Part shown: positions 1-8,934 of the stretch, one piece after another
How the letters are laid out: each line of letters starts with the position of its first letter
Position numbering within the stretch: position 1 is the stretch's first letter
Source of the DNA: Bradyrhizobium sp. LMTR 3
GTDB taxonomy: Bacteria; Pseudomonadota; Alphaproteobacteria; Rhizobiales; Xanthobacteraceae
Reading direction: 5' to 3'
Assembly: GCF_001693485.1 (NCBI RefSeq)
Contig: NZ_MAXC01000055.1
Span: forward strand, 124,001 to 188,000
DNA: 64,000 nucleotides
Made by a program: the position numbers and the translations under genes
The notes under the pieces: model-generated
The model's database searches: none
The model's input: the letters and a program-made list of their open reading frames with translations, nothing else
What the model was told of the DNA's origin: nothing

Positions 1-844
1 CCGCAAGGCTGCGCCAGTCCAGTACGGTCTCGTTTCGGTCCTGGTCCGCCGCTGCCAAATGGCCGCCGCCGATCAGGACTGTGCCGTTGGCAAACTGCTT
101 GAAGGAGAGCTTGCGTCCGCGGAGGATCACCACCGGATCGATGAAATGCGGCACGCGCGAGGTGATCATCAGCATTGGCGCCACGGTCTCCACCGGCACC
201 GGCTCGCCAAGTGCCGCGGCAATACGGCCGGCCCACGCCCCGGCGGCGTTGACGAGCACAGGCGCCGCATAGCTGTCGGCACCGACATCCACCCGCCACA
301 GGCCGTCCTCTCTTCGGATATTGCTCGCTGCCACGCCCTCGCAGACGGTTGCGCCTTGAGCTGCCGCCTTGCGGCGGAAAGCAGTGGTGGTGCGCGCGGG
401 TTCGGCCGCGCCGTCACGCCGGGACACGACGCCGCCAGGACAGGTTTCGGCAACGGCTGGTACCAGCCGTCGGAGCTCCGGCCCATCGATAAGTTCCTCG
501 TGGGTAAAGCCGAGCGCGTTCAGCTCGGCGACACGCGCGCGGCAAGCATCGAATTCGGCATCATTCTCGGCGACCAGCACCTGGCCGTGGCTCTCGAATC
601 CGCAGCTATCATCAACCAGCTCGCCGATCCCCTCCCATATGCCCATGGAACGGATCGAGAGCGGAATTTCGGCGACATGCCTTGCGAGCTGACGGACGCC
701 GCCGGCATTCACCCCCGAGGCGTGACGGCCGGCATAGTCCTTCTCGATCAGCACCGGCTTCATCCCGGCGAGACTCAGGTGAAGTGCAGTCGAGCATCCG
801 TGGATGCCGCCGCCTACGACGATAGCATCCACAAGCCTGGTCAT
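1..844 (-). CDS. FAD-dependent oxidoreductase (DadA/glycine oxidase-like), partial
   Basis: The reading frame begins at an ATG at 844 and runs off the left edge, so the C-terminus is missing. The N-terminus reads VDAIVVGGGIHGCSTALHLS, a dinucleotide-binding GxGxxG motif of DAO-fold flavoproteins. A second stretch, NAAGAWAGRIAAALG, is typical of the FAD-binding half of glycine/D-amino-acid/sarcosine oxidases. Its ATG overlaps the stop of the upstream gene (ATGA at 841-844), so translation is coupled. It is the second DadA-like subunit of this operon; the first lies at 2587-3726. By analogy with HcnC and OoxB it probably oxidises an amino acid or opine and passes electrons through the neighbouring FAD and Fe-S subunits. 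The substrate is not known. Confidence 0.85.
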   Translation of the reverse strand, partial: MTRLVDAIVVGGGIHGCSTALHLSLAGMKPVLIEKDYAGRHASGVNAGGVRQLARHVAEIPLSIRSMGIWEGIGELVDDSCGFESHGQVLVAENDAEFDACRARVAELNALGFTHEELIDGPELRRLVPAVAETCPGGVVSRRDGAAEPARTTTAFRRKAAAQGATVCEGVAASNIRREDGLWRVDVGADSYAAPVLVNAAGAWAGRIAAALGEPVPVETVAPMLMITSRVPHFIDPVVILRGRKLSFKQFANGTVLIGGGHLAAADQDRNETVLDWRSLA

Positions 845-2259
845 CCCCGCACCACGGCGTTCACGTCGGCCTCTGTCTTCGCCACGGCCGCCAATTCCGA
901 CAGCGTGATCGGCTTTACGGGTGCACGCAGCCGATAGTAGCCGATCTCCTGCGGACTCTTGCCGCGGGCCTCGGCCATGAGTTCGGTGACCGTGAGACCG
1001 CAGAGCCGCCCTTGGCACGGGCCCATGCCGGTGCGGCGATAGGCCTTGAGCTGGTTTGGACCGGTCGCACCGATTGCGACGGCGTCGAGAATGTCGTTGG
1101 CAGTGACTTCCTCGCAGCGGCAGACGATCGTGTCGCCCTTGGGAATACGGAACTGCCGCGCGGGCCGGAACAGCGTATCGAGGAAGGCGCGCCCGCGCTC
1201 GGCGCGAGCCAGATTAGTCCTGAGCATCGCCATGGGTGCGAGCTTCGCCGCCTCCTCGGGTGCCAGAGCTTGAACCGCTGCTCTTGCTGCGATACGGCCC
1301 CGGAAGACGGCAGCTTCCATGCCAGCGATCCCGGCGCCGTCACCGGCGATAGCGATACCCTCGACCGACGTGTTGCCCTTGTCGTCGACCACCGGCGACC
1401 AGCAGAGTTGCCGGTCGTCCCAGCGATGCTCGACCCCCGCGGCCATGGCGAGATTGACGTTGGGTACCACGCCCTGATGCAGCAGAAGCAATCCGGCCGG
1501 AATCGTTTCACGTCGGTCGCCTGCCGCATAGGTGACGGTTGCAAGCTGGCCGTCCCCCTCGGCAGAAAGTTCGTTGACGCCGGTCACGACGCGCACTTTC
1601 GCCCGCACTTCCCTCATCATCGCCAGTCCCTTCGCGAAATAGGGTGAGGTCATGAAGGCGAAGGCATGGGGCAGCGCGGCGATATGGTTTCGGCGCTCGG
1701 TTGTATCGAGGATGCGGTCGATGCGGCCGCCAAGGCGCAGGATCTGCGCCGCGAGCAGCCAAAGCAATGGTCCCTGCCCGGCAATAACCGTGCGCCCGTC
1801 AGGCACGAGACCTGAAGACTTCAGCATCGTCTGCGCGGCGCCGGCAGTCATCACCCCCGGGAGCGTCCAGCCCGGGATGGGAAATGGCCGCTCCAACGCG
1901 CCCGTCGCCAGGACCACACGACGCGCGTTTATGAAGGCCGATGCGCCGCCGACGGAGACACCGACCTCGAGGTTGCGGTCAAGACTCCAGACGGTCGCGC
2001 GATGGATGATTTCGGCACCGCTCGACCGCACCGCCTGGACGAGGTCCGCGCCGGCCCAATAGTCTGCGCCCAGTTGCTCGCGCTCCGCTACCGGAGTCGA
2101 TGAGATAGCGCGCCAGACCTGGCCGCCGGGACCGGGGTTCTCATCAAGCAGCAGGGCCGACAGGCCGGCCTCTGCTGCGAACACGGTGGCGGCGAGACCA
2201 GCGGGCCCGGCCCCGATCACCACGATGTCGTAGTTATCGCGCTTGGGCGTCGCTCTCAT
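841..2259 (-). CDS. FAD/NAD(P)-binding oxidoreductase, HcnB/OoxA-like alpha subunit
   Basis: A 472-residue flavoprotein. The N-terminus has DIVVIGAGPAGLAATVFAAE (FAD-binding GxGxxG), and a second nucleotide-binding site occurs near residue 150 (TVIAGQGPLLWLLA). The C-terminal third carries a BFD-like [2Fe-2S] motif, CRCEEV followed by CQGRLC. This architecture matches HcnB of hydrogen cyanide synthase, OoxA of octopine oxidase and the alpha subunit of D-hydroxyproline dehydrogenase. The start overlaps the stop of the [2Fe-2S] subunit by four bases, and the stop overlaps the next oxidase. It likely relays electrons from the DadA-like subunits to the quinone pool. Assigning cyanide synthesis would be over-reading, because the adjacent importer suggests catabolism. 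Confidence 0.85.
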   Translation of the reverse strand: MRATPKRDNYDIVVIGAGPAGLAATVFAAEAGLSALLLDENPGPGGQVWRAISSTPVAEREQLGADYWAGADLVQAVRSSGAEIIHRATVWSLDRNLEVGVSVGGASAFINARRVVLATGALERPFPIPGWTLPGVMTAGAAQTMLKSSGLVPDGRTVIAGQGPLLWLLAAQILRLGGRIDRILDTTERRNHIAALPHAFAFMTSPYFAKGLAMMREVRAKVRVVTGVNELSAEGDGQLATVTYAAGDRRETIPAGLLLLHQGVVPNVNLAMAAGVEHRWDDRQLCWSPVVDDKGNTSVEGIAIAGDGAGIAGMEAAVFRGRIAARAAVQALAPEEAAKLAPMAMLRTNLARAERGRAFLDTLFRPARQFRIPKGDTIVCRCEEVTANDILDAVAIGATGPNQLKAYRRTGMGPCQGRLCGLTVTELMAEARGKSPQEIGYYRLRAPVKPITLSELAAVAKTEADVNAVVRG

Positions 2260-2552
2260 CGCCCGATCTCCCGCTTGCCTTTCTGGATTTCAATCTGCAT
2301 CCCCTCGGCGACCGGCACCAGGCAGCCTTGGCGGTTGCCGACGCCATCGATCGTGACGAGGCAGTCGAAGCACACGCCCATCATGCAATAGGGTAGCCGC
2401 GGCGCGCCGCTGACCGCGGTAGCGCGGCGGGCGTCGCGGCCGGAGGCAAGCAGCGCTGCGGACACCGTGTCGCCCTCTCGCGCCTCGACTGCGGTCCCGT
2501 CGACGAAGATCTGCAGGGGTCTTCTGGTGTCCTGATCGGATCGCTTGAACAT
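2256..2552 (-). CDS. (2Fe-2S)-binding protein, HcnA-like small subunit
   Basis: A 98-residue protein with a plant-ferredoxin-like cluster: CMMGVCFDC (C-x4-C-x2-C) followed by a fourth Cys in NRQGC. I chose the ATG at 2552 because AGGAGA lies seven bases upstream. Longer in-frame starts would overlap the preceding oxidase gene. Its size and position match HcnA and the gamma subunits of opine or hydroxyproline dehydrogenases. It sits between the DadA-like oxidase (2587-3726) and the HcnB-like subunit, which its stop overlaps. It presumably carries electrons between flavins. Confidence 0.85.
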   Translation of the reverse strand: MFKRSDQDTRRPLQIFVDGTAVEAREGDTVSAALLASGRDARRATAVSGAPRLPYCMMGVCFDCLVTIDGVGNRQGCLVPVAEGMQIEIQKGKREIGR

Positions 2553-2586
2553 TGATGTCTCCTGGCCCCTTCGAGCCATGTCGATT

Positions 2587-3726
2587 TCAGTAGTAGCCGC
2601 TGCCGTTCGCAGCGCGGTCTTCGCCGAAGCGCCGCGCTGAGAAGGCGCCGACGAGTTCCGCGTCGAGCGCATCCTCGGCGACCATCCGGGCAATCTCAAA
2701 CGCGTGATTGGGCGCGAGCGTTACGCCGGAATGGCAACAGGCGACAAAAGCGCCTGGCTGGCTCTCCGACCGGTCATAGATCGGGAAGCCGTCCAGCGGC
2801 ATCACGCGGATGCCAGACCAACTCCGCACCACGTTGAGGCGAGCAAGATGAGGAAACATGCGCTGCGCGCGATCCGCCATGACAGCACTGACGGAATGGT
2901 TCAGCACGCGGTCGTCGAGTTGCTCTTCCTTGCTGTCCCCGATCATCACCGTCCCCTCGTCGGTCTGGCGGATCGTCGTCAGCGGATGCGGGAGAAACGG
3001 CACTGTGCGCTCGGTGACCACGATCTGACCGCGGGTCGGGCCCATCGGCGCCGACAGCCCGACCATCGGCGCCAGCGTCTGGTTGGCGTTGCCGGCGGCA
3101 AGCACGACCTTCGCGGCATGGATATCGCCCTGCGGCGTCGACAGATGGAATTCGCCGCCGGCGCGGGTTATCGCTGAAACCGGTCGCTCGGGAAGATAAT
3201 CGACACCAAACAGCTTTAGGCCGGTATGGAAAGCGCGGAAGGTGCGCAGCGAATTCACGTGCCCGTCAAGCGGACAGAAGCTGCCGCCGGAGACTTCGGG
3301 GCCGACGAGAGGCAGCATTTTTTTCACTTCGGACACCGACAGCATCTCCATCCGGTAATCGGCCGCCCCCACCTGGTTATGCATGCGCGTGACGAGTTGA
3401 GCGCGCTGCTCGAATTCGTGCTCACCGAGCGTTAGGTGAAAGCCACCATTCTGCTGCAGGGCAACGTCGAGACCGGTCTGCTCCTTCAATTCGGCGGCAA
3501 GCGTTGGCCATGTCTCGGAGGCGCGGACGGTCCAGCCGGTGTAGGCCGGCATGCCGAGGCCTTTGCTCTGCACCCAGATGAGCGCGAAATTGGCCCGCGA
3601 GGCACGCTTGGCGATATCGCCCTCGTCGAGGACGGCGACCTTTTTGCCGAGCCGGCCAAGCCCCCAAGAGATGGCGGAGCCGAGCAGCCCGCCGCCGACG
3701 ACAGCGACGTCATATTCCTTTGACAT
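2587..3726 (-). CDS. FAD-dependent oxidoreductase (DadA/HcnC family), first catalytic subunit
   Basis: A 379-residue DAO-family flavoprotein that starts MSKEYDVAVVGGGLLGSAIS (FAD-binding GxGxxG). AGGAGA sits just upstream of the ATG. A typical C-terminal segment (WSGIRVMPLDGFPIYD, then GAFVACCHSGVTLAPN) matches HcnC, D-amino-acid dehydrogenase and opine oxidase beta subunits. It follows the second ABC permease by eight bases, which places uptake and oxidation in one transcript. Having two DadA-like paralogues in one operon is unusual; they may form a heteromer or act on different substrates. The substrate cannot be read from sequence. Confidence 0.85.
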   Translation of the reverse strand: MSKEYDVAVVGGGLLGSAISWGLGRLGKKVAVLDEGDIAKRASRANFALIWVQSKGLGMPAYTGWTVRASETWPTLAAELKEQTGLDVALQQNGGFHLTLGEHEFEQRAQLVTRMHNQVGAADYRMEMLSVSEVKKMLPLVGPEVSGGSFCPLDGHVNSLRTFRAFHTGLKLFGVDYLPERPVSAITRAGGEFHLSTPQGDIHAAKVVLAAGNANQTLAPMVGLSAPMGPTRGQIVVTERTVPFLPHPLTTIRQTDEGTVMIGDSKEEQLDDRVLNHSVSAVMADRAQRMFPHLARLNVVRSWSGIRVMPLDGFPIYDRSESQPGAFVACCHSGVTLAPNHAFEIARMVAEDALDAELVGAFSARRFGEDRAANGSGYY

Positions 3727-3734
3727 GGCTTCTC

Positions 3735-4541
3735 CTATTGCCCTGCGTCGCTCTTGCCGGCGAGCACGCGGTCGAGCCCGTAGAAGCGGTCGAGCACGAC
3801 GAGGGCCGTCATGGTGATTGCAATCACGCTGGCGGAGACGGAGGTCACCAGCGGGTCGATGTTGTCCTGGATGTAGAGGAACATGCGGACCGGCAGCGTC
3901 TCGGTGCCGGGCGTGGCGAGGAATACGGTCATGGTCAGATCATCGAAGGACTGGATGAAGGCGAGCGCCCAGCCGCTGACGACGCCAGGGAGAATCAAGG
4001 GCAAAGTCACGCGGCGGAACAGTGTCCAATCGTCGGCGCCGAGCGAGAGCGCCGCCATCTCGACCGAGCGGTCCATGCCGGTCGCCGCAGCCAGCGTCAG
4101 CCGGAGCGCGAACGGAAACACCACCAAGACATGGGCAATGATGAGCGCCGCGAAACTGCCGCCGATGCCGATCGACGTGAAGAAGCGCAGGAAGGCGATG
4201 CCGAGCACGACATGGGGAATCATCAGCGGTGAAAGGAATAGCGCCGAGAGCGCATCGCGGCCGCGGAAGCGGTAGCGGGCGATGGCGAGCGCCGCCGGCA
4301 CCGCGAAGAGGAGCGCCACGAACGACGACAGGGCGCCGAGTCCGAGGCTCACCCAGAAGGCGCGAACGAACTCGGGGTAGCTGGCGATCGCCCTGAACCA
4401 GCGCAGGGAGAAGCCGTTGGTCGGCAGCGACAGGAAGCCATCGGGCGTAAAGGCAACGAGGCAGACGACCACGATCGGCGCCAGCATGAAGACGACGAAT
4501 ACCGTGTGGAACACAAGAGAGATCGGGCCATTTGTCCTCAT
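3735..4541 (-). CDS. ABC transporter permease (PotC-type)
   Basis: A 268-residue inner-membrane protein with about six hydrophobic segments. The EAA-type cytoplasmic loop (AALSLGADDWTLFRRVTLPL) contacts the ATPase. It resembles PotC/YdcV permeases of the polyamine/opine/iron class 1 importers. Its ATG overlaps the stop of the other permease by four bases (ATGA). It forms the membrane channel with the 4538-5446 product. Confidence 0.9.
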   Translation of the reverse strand: MRTNGPISLVFHTVFVVFMLAPIVVVCLVAFTPDGFLSLPTNGFSLRWFRAIASYPEFVRAFWVSLGLGALSSFVALLFAVPAALAIARYRFRGRDALSALFLSPLMIPHVVLGIAFLRFFTSIGIGGSFAALIIAHVLVVFPFALRLTLAAATGMDRSVEMAALSLGADDWTLFRRVTLPLILPGVVSGWALAFIQSFDDLTMTVFLATPGTETLPVRMFLYIQDNIDPLVTSVSASVIAITMTALVVLDRFYGLDRVLAGKSDAGQ

Positions 4542-5446
4542 CGAAATACCTCGGCGTAGCGCCGCTCGATCAGCGCGTTGCTACCGACGACGATCAGCAC
4601 GAGCGCCACGAGGAGCAGCACGGCGACTGCCGCCCCGAGCGGCCAGTTCAGCGTATTGAGAAACTCGTCATACGCCAGCGTCGCCGCGACCTTGAGCCGA
4701 CGGCCGCCGATGATCGCCGGTGTTGCAAAGGCGCTGGCCGACAGCGAGAACACGATAATCGCGCCCGACAATACGCCCGGCATGATCTGAGGCAGAACGA
4801 TGCGGCGGATGATGGTGAACGAGCTGGCACCCAGCGACAACGCGGCGTTTTCGATTTGCGGATCGAGGCGCTGCAATGCGGCCCAGACCGACAGCACCAT
4901 AAACGGCATCATCACATGGGCGAGCGCCACGACCATGCCGGTCTCGGTGAACATGAAGGGCAGCGGCGAGCCGATCAGCCCGAGTGACATCAAGAACTTG
5001 TTGACGAGGCCGTTGTTGCCGCCGAACAGAAGCGCCCACCCGAGCGTGCGTGCGACCACGGAGATCAATAGCGGGCCGAGGATGACGAGCAGAAAGAAAC
5101 TCTTCCAAGGTCCGCTCATGCGGTTGAGGATGTAGGCTTCCGGCGCGCCGAACACGGCGGTGATCAGCGTCGCGAGCAGCGCGACGCGGAAGGTGCGCCA
5201 GAACATCTCGGCATAGTAGGGATCGGTTGCGATCTCGTGCCAGTTTTTCAAGATGAAAACCGGCTCAATGCCCTTGTATTGGCCCCAGTCATGGAACGAG
5301 AGCATCACGGTCATCGCGAGCGGGATCACAAGGATGCCGACGAACAGCATCAGCGCGGGCGCGGTCAGCGCCCAAGGGGCGCGCGCAGCGCGTTCATCAG
5401 CCGATGGTCCTGTGGTCAAGACAGACGTGTCGGGAGCCGTGCTCAT
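4538..5446 (-). CDS. ABC transporter permease (PotB-type)
   Basis: A 302-residue permease with an N-terminal cytoplasmic leader of about 25 residues, then six predicted membrane helices. The EAA loop AALSLGASSFTIIRRIVLPQ is clear. The class is PotB/YdcU. The start overlaps the ATPase stop (ATGA at 5443-5446) and the stop overlaps the next permease, a tightly coupled importer operon. Its neighbours suggest the substrate is the compound oxidised by the downstream flavoproteins. Confidence 0.9.
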   Translation of the reverse strand: MSTAPDTSVLTTGPSADERAARAPWALTAPALMLFVGILVIPLAMTVMLSFHDWGQYKGIEPVFILKNWHEIATDPYYAEMFWRTFRVALLATLITAVFGAPEAYILNRMSGPWKSFFLLVILGPLLISVVARTLGWALLFGGNNGLVNKFLMSLGLIGSPLPFMFTETGMVVALAHVMMPFMVLSVWAALQRLDPQIENAALSLGASSFTIIRRIVLPQIMPGVLSGAIIVFSLSASAFATPAIIGGRRLKVAATLAYDEFLNTLNWPLGAAVAVLLLVALVLIVVGSNALIERRYAEVFR

Positions 5447-6486
5447 TTGGCGCCTCCGGCGGTGCGCAGGCTCATGTCTTCCGGCCGCCAGCCAAGCCGG
5501 ACGGCCTCGCCCTCGGCGGGTTGCGGTTGACCGTCATTCTGGCGGATCACAATTGCAGGGCCAGATTCGGTCTCGCACTGGAACAGCCAGTGATTGCCCT
5601 GGAAGATGCGGGTGACGATCTTCGCTGCGAGCCCCGTGTCGCCGAAGCCAATTCGCTCGGGGCGAATGCTGACCGTCACCGGACCGGCGATGCCGGCCGG
5701 CGCGGGCGCGCTCCAGGAGCCGGCAACGAGCCGCGCCGGAGCGGCGGTCCGGTCGATCGTCGCGGCGAAATCATTGGTCTTGCCAAGGAACTGAGACACG
5801 AAGGCCGACACGGGCCGTTCATAGGTCTCCTGCGGCGTGCCGATCTGCTCGATGCGGCCCTGGCTCATCACCACAATACGATCGGAGAGCGACATCGCCT
5901 CGATCTGGTCGTGGGTGACGAGGATCGTGGTGGTGCCAAGGTTGCGCTGGATCTGGCGCAATTCGATCTGCATCTCCTCACGCAGCTTGGCGTCGAGATT
6001 CGACAGCGGCTCGTCGAGGAGCAACACGCTCGGCCGGACCACCAGCGCCCGGGCGAGCGCCACGCGCTGCTGCTGGCCACCCGACATGCGTCGCGGATAA
6101 CGATCCTCGAAGCCGGCGAGCCCGACCATCGCGAGGGCGGCGCGGACTCGCTCGCTGCGATTAGCCTTCGGCACGCGCCGCATCTCGAGTCCAAAAGATA
6201 CGTTCTCTGCCGCGGTCATGTGCGGAAACAGCGCGTAGCTCTGAAATACGATGCCGAGGCCGCGCTTGGCCGGACGGACTGCGGTGAGGTCGCGGCCCTC
6301 GAGCCGGATCGCGCCGCGCGAAGGATCCAGGAAGCCTGCGATCATCTGCAGCGTAGTGGTCTTTCCGCAACCCGAGGGACCGAGGAGGGAGATGAACTCG
6401 CCCTTGCCCACGGCAAGACTGAAGTCGTCCACGACGGTCTGCGGGCCGAACTGCTTCGCGACACGGTCGAGCTCGAGAAAGGACAT
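5443..6486 (-). CDS. ABC transporter ATP-binding protein (PotA-type)
   Basis: A 347-residue ATPase with Walker A GPSGCGKTT, Q-loop VFQSYALFPHMT, signature MSGGQQQRVALARAL, Walker B VLLLDEPLSNLD and the switch His in VTHD. A C-terminal TOBE-like domain (SIRPERIGF) is typical of PotA/FbpC/CysA. It energises the two permeases encoded immediately downstream. The gene lies 86 bp after the binding-protein gene in the same direction. Confidence 0.92.
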   Translation of the reverse strand: MSFLELDRVAKQFGPQTVVDDFSLAVGKGEFISLLGPSGCGKTTTLQMIAGFLDPSRGAIRLEGRDLTAVRPAKRGLGIVFQSYALFPHMTAAENVSFGLEMRRVPKANRSERVRAALAMVGLAGFEDRYPRRMSGGQQQRVALARALVVRPSVLLLDEPLSNLDAKLREEMQIELRQIQRNLGTTTILVTHDQIEAMSLSDRIVVMSQGRIEQIGTPQETYERPVSAFVSQFLGKTNDFAATIDRTAAPARLVAGSWSAPAPAGIAGPVTVSIRPERIGFGDTGLAAKIVTRIFQGNHWLFQCETESGPAIVIRQNDGQPQPAEGEAVRLGWRPEDMSLRTAGGAK

Positions 6487-6572
6487 GGATTCGGATCCTG
6501 GTGTGGCCGACGCCGATACGCGGTCAGTGGCATTCTCGGCTGCTGAAGCGAAATCCCGTCGGCCCGCTTGGT

Positions 6573-7607
6573 TCAGCGCTCAACCTCACGATTCCATCGC
6601 TTGGTCCATTCCTCGCGCTTCTCGTTGATAATGGTCCAGTCCGGCGTATAGAGCTTCGCCGCGCGCTCGCCGATCGGCGCCATCTTGCCGAGTTCTGGCG
6701 GAACGACCAGAGACTTCAGCACCGGGCCGTAGCCGTAGTCCTTCAACAGGACGAGCTGCAGTTTCGGGTCGAGAAGTGTCTTGACGAATGTCGCGGCGAG
6801 CGGTGAGGCGTTGGGCTTGGCGACCGGACACGCGCTCGCGAGGAGCGTAGCGGCGCCTTCCTTGGGATACACGAAGTCGACAGGAAAGCCGGTGTTCGCG
6901 AAACTTTGGACCCGGCCTGTGCCCCACACGGCCAACACGGCTTGGCCTGACTGGAACAGCTCGGTCATCTTGCCTGGCGAGGGTTCGTAGGCCAGCACAT
7001 TCGGATTGATGTCATTCTTGAAGATCTTGAACCCCGAATCGACGTTAGCTTCGCTGCCGCCGTTCATTCTGGCGAGCATCAGGAGAGCTTCCAGACCATA
7101 GGTGTTGTTGATCGGCGGAATGACCAGTTGCTTCTGGTATTTCGGATCTTTGAGATCGTTCCAGGAGGTGGGCGGCGCCCAGCCCTTCTCGGCGAAGATC
7201 TTGGTGTTGTACATCAAACCGGTTGCGACCAGCCCAATGGCAACCGCATGGTCATCCTTGAAGCGGGCGGCATCATAGAGATCGGCCGGTAGGCCTTCGA
7301 TCTTGCTGCAGAAGCCAAGCTGAATCGCCTGATACATCGGACCGTCATCGACGATGGCCACGTCGATCTGCTGGTTGCCCTTCTGGGCCTGTAATTTGGC
7401 AAGCGTATCCGTCGAGTTGCCGGCAACGTATTCGACCTTCACGCCGTGGGCCTGCTCAAAGGCAGGGACCACGGCGTCCCGGATCGTTTTTTCGAAGGAG
7501 CCGCCGTATCCGGCGACGTACAGCGTCTTCTGCTGCGCCGAAACCGGCGACGGGACCGAGGCCAGGGCCGCGATGCTGACCGCTGTCAAAAGGCCGAGAT
7601 GCTTCAT
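6573..7607 (-). CDS. ABC transporter periplasmic substrate-binding protein (PotD-like)
   Basis: A 344-residue protein. I chose the ATG at 7607 because it gives a normal signal peptide (MKHLGLLTAVSIAALAS, cleavage after VSA) and has GGAG upstream. The mature protein begins QQKTLYVAGYGGSFEKTI, typical of the extracellular solute-binding family 1/8 that handles polyamines, opines and ferric ions. It is the first gene of the leftward transport/oxidation operon and is divergent from the LysR gene at 7866, so the 258-bp gap between them holds both promoters. Confidence 0.9.
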   Translation of the reverse strand: MKHLGLLTAVSIAALASVPSPVSAQQKTLYVAGYGGSFEKTIRDAVVPAFEQAHGVKVEYVAGNSTDTLAKLQAQKGNQQIDVAIVDDGPMYQAIQLGFCSKIEGLPADLYDAARFKDDHAVAIGLVATGLMYNTKIFAEKGWAPPTSWNDLKDPKYQKQLVIPPINNTYGLEALLMLARMNGGSEANVDSGFKIFKNDINPNVLAYEPSPGKMTELFQSGQAVLAVWGTGRVQSFANTGFPVDFVYPKEGAATLLASACPVAKPNASPLAATFVKTLLDPKLQLVLLKDYGYGPVLKSLVVPPELGKMAPIGERAAKLYTPDWTIINEKREEWTKRWNREVER

Positions 7608-7834
7608 GTGGACGAGCTCCGAATTGCGTGGTTGCGACGTGACGTACCGACGATCTGACATCTGGTGCACATTCTGACTGGCACCCTCCCCGGGACGGAT
7701 GTGCCTGTTCGTCGGGATCGACGGACCGCCTCGCCTCGGATTGCCCGACCCTGCTCAAAAAATGAGCCGCCTCGAGCCTTGCTGAAAAAGATCGCAATCC
7801 CCGCTTTCGCCGTCCAATTAATAATGGCACCATC

Positions 7835-7855
7835 TTCATACTGGAATGTTATGAA
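7835..7855. promoter_or_regulatory. LysR-type operator (inverted repeat TTCATA-N9-TATGAA)
   Basis: A perfect 6-bp inverted repeat, TTCATA-N9-TATGAA, contains the LysR T-N11-A core (T at 7839, A at 7851). It lies 10 bp before the lysR start and in the divergent region shared with the binding-protein gene. This is the geometry of an autoregulated LysR activator. That the 7866 product binds here is inference. Confidence 0.65.
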
Positions 7856-7865
7856 TGGAGTGGGG

Positions 7866-8795
7866 ATGGCGCGCATCAACTCGCGGCAGGTCGAAGCCTT
7901 CCGAGCGACAATGCTGACGGGCAGCGTCACGGACGCGGCGGCGCTGATGGCTGTGACGCAGCCGGCGGTGAGCCGCCTCCTGCGCGACTTCCAGGCGCTA
8001 CTCAAAATGAAGCTGTTCGAAAAGCGCGGCACCGGACTTGTGCCGACGGCGGCCGCCACGGCACTCTACATGGAAGTCGAGCGTTCCTTCGTTGGTCTCG
8101 AACGGATCACTGCGGCAGCCGAGGAAATCCGCAGCCGCCGAACCGGCACGCTTCGGATCGCCGCCTTGCCGGCGTTGTCCAACGGCTACCTGCCAAGACT
8201 CGCCGGGCGGTTTCTGAGGGAGCGGCCGAACCTCAACTTGTCGTTCTTTGGCGTGATCTCACCGATTGTGGTCGACTGGGTATTGAACAACCAATGCGAC
8301 ATCGGCTTCGCAGAGGTACCCATCGCCCATGTGGGCCTGTCGATCGTGCGGTTGCCAGCGCCCCCTCGCGTTGCAGTCCTGCCCGAAGGACACCGACTCG
8401 CGGCCAAGGCGATGCTGGAGCCGCGCGATTTCGAGGGAGAGACCTTCGTGTCGCTGACGACCGGGTCGACAGGCCGGCATCTGATCGACCAGGCCTTCAA
8501 TCGCGACGACGTCCGCCGTGTCCTTCGGGTCGAAACCAGCCTGTCTGAGATCATGTGCGGGTTGGTGTCATCCGGAGTTGGCGTGGCGATCTGCGATCCA
8601 TTCACGGCGCGAGAATTCGAAAGCCGCGGCGTCATCGCGCGCCGCTTCACGCCGCGGATCGATTTCGAGTTTGCGGCTGTTTTTCCGCCGCAGCGCAGCC
8701 CCTCGCCAGTCGCATTGGATCTGGTGGAGGCCATGCGGCAGGCGCTCGACGATATTGACGGGCCCATGCCCGGCCTCAGCCCTGTTCATCCATGA
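7866..8795 (+). CDS. LysR family transcriptional regulator (OccR/NocR-like)
   Basis: A 309-residue protein. The N-terminal winged helix (INSRQVEAFRATMLTGSVT, then TQPAVSRLLRDFQ) is classic LysR, and the periplasmic-binding-like effector domain covers roughly residues 90-300. The ATG at 7866 has GGAGTGGGG directly upstream, and longer starts would precede the helix-turn-helix by an unlikely 60 or more residues. It is divergent from the importer/oxidase operon, so it most likely activates that operon when the substrate is bound. The similarity to opine regulators is by family feel, not by a search. Confidence 0.88.
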   Translation: MARINSRQVEAFRATMLTGSVTDAAALMAVTQPAVSRLLRDFQALLKMKLFEKRGTGLVPTAAATALYMEVERSFVGLERITAAAEEIRSRRTGTLRIAALPALSNGYLPRLAGRFLRERPNLNLSFFGVISPIVVDWVLNNQCDIGFAEVPIAHVGLSIVRLPAPPRVAVLPEGHRLAAKAMLEPRDFEGETFVSLTTGSTGRHLIDQAFNRDDVRRVLRVETSLSEIMCGLVSSGVGVAICDPFTAREFESRGVIARRFTPRIDFEFAAVFPPQRSPSPVALDLVEAMRQALDDIDGPMPGLSPVHP

Positions 8796-8880
8796 TGCGA
8801 AGCTTTTCGACCCACCGGCGGAAATCCTCGTCCGCTGAGAATTCGGCCGACAGGTACGACGCGCTACCGCCTTTCCCCAC
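8776..8880 (-). CDS. Possible small protein downstream of dinB
   Basis: A short frame with a GTG start at 8880 encodes 34 residues ending FRRWVEKLRIMDEQG. It is in the same frame as dinB, and the frame stays open upstream to the dinB stop codon at 8935. The acidic/aromatic tail (YLSAEFSADEDFRRWVEKL) looks protein-like rather than random. It overlaps the 3' end of the convergent LysR gene by 20 bp. No good ribosome site is visible. It could be a real microprotein or the remnant of a longer gene. Confidence 0.3.
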   Translation of the reverse strand: MGKGGSASYLSAEFSADEDFRRWVEKLRIMDEQG

Positions 8881-8934
8881 ACCCGACGAGCCTGCGCTAC
8901 CTTCTTCAGTCGTCCGATCGCCAGTGACCGGCGG

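Noticed and set aside
59..937. Long plus-strand frame (292 codons)
   Set aside because: It is antisense to the flavoprotein gene at 1-844, which has clear FAD motifs; the plus frame has no domain.
841..2552. Hydrogen cyanide synthase (hcnAB) assignment
   Set aside because: Subunit architecture matches, but the linked importer and LysR regulator point to catabolism, and the family also includes opine and hydroxyproline dehydrogenases.
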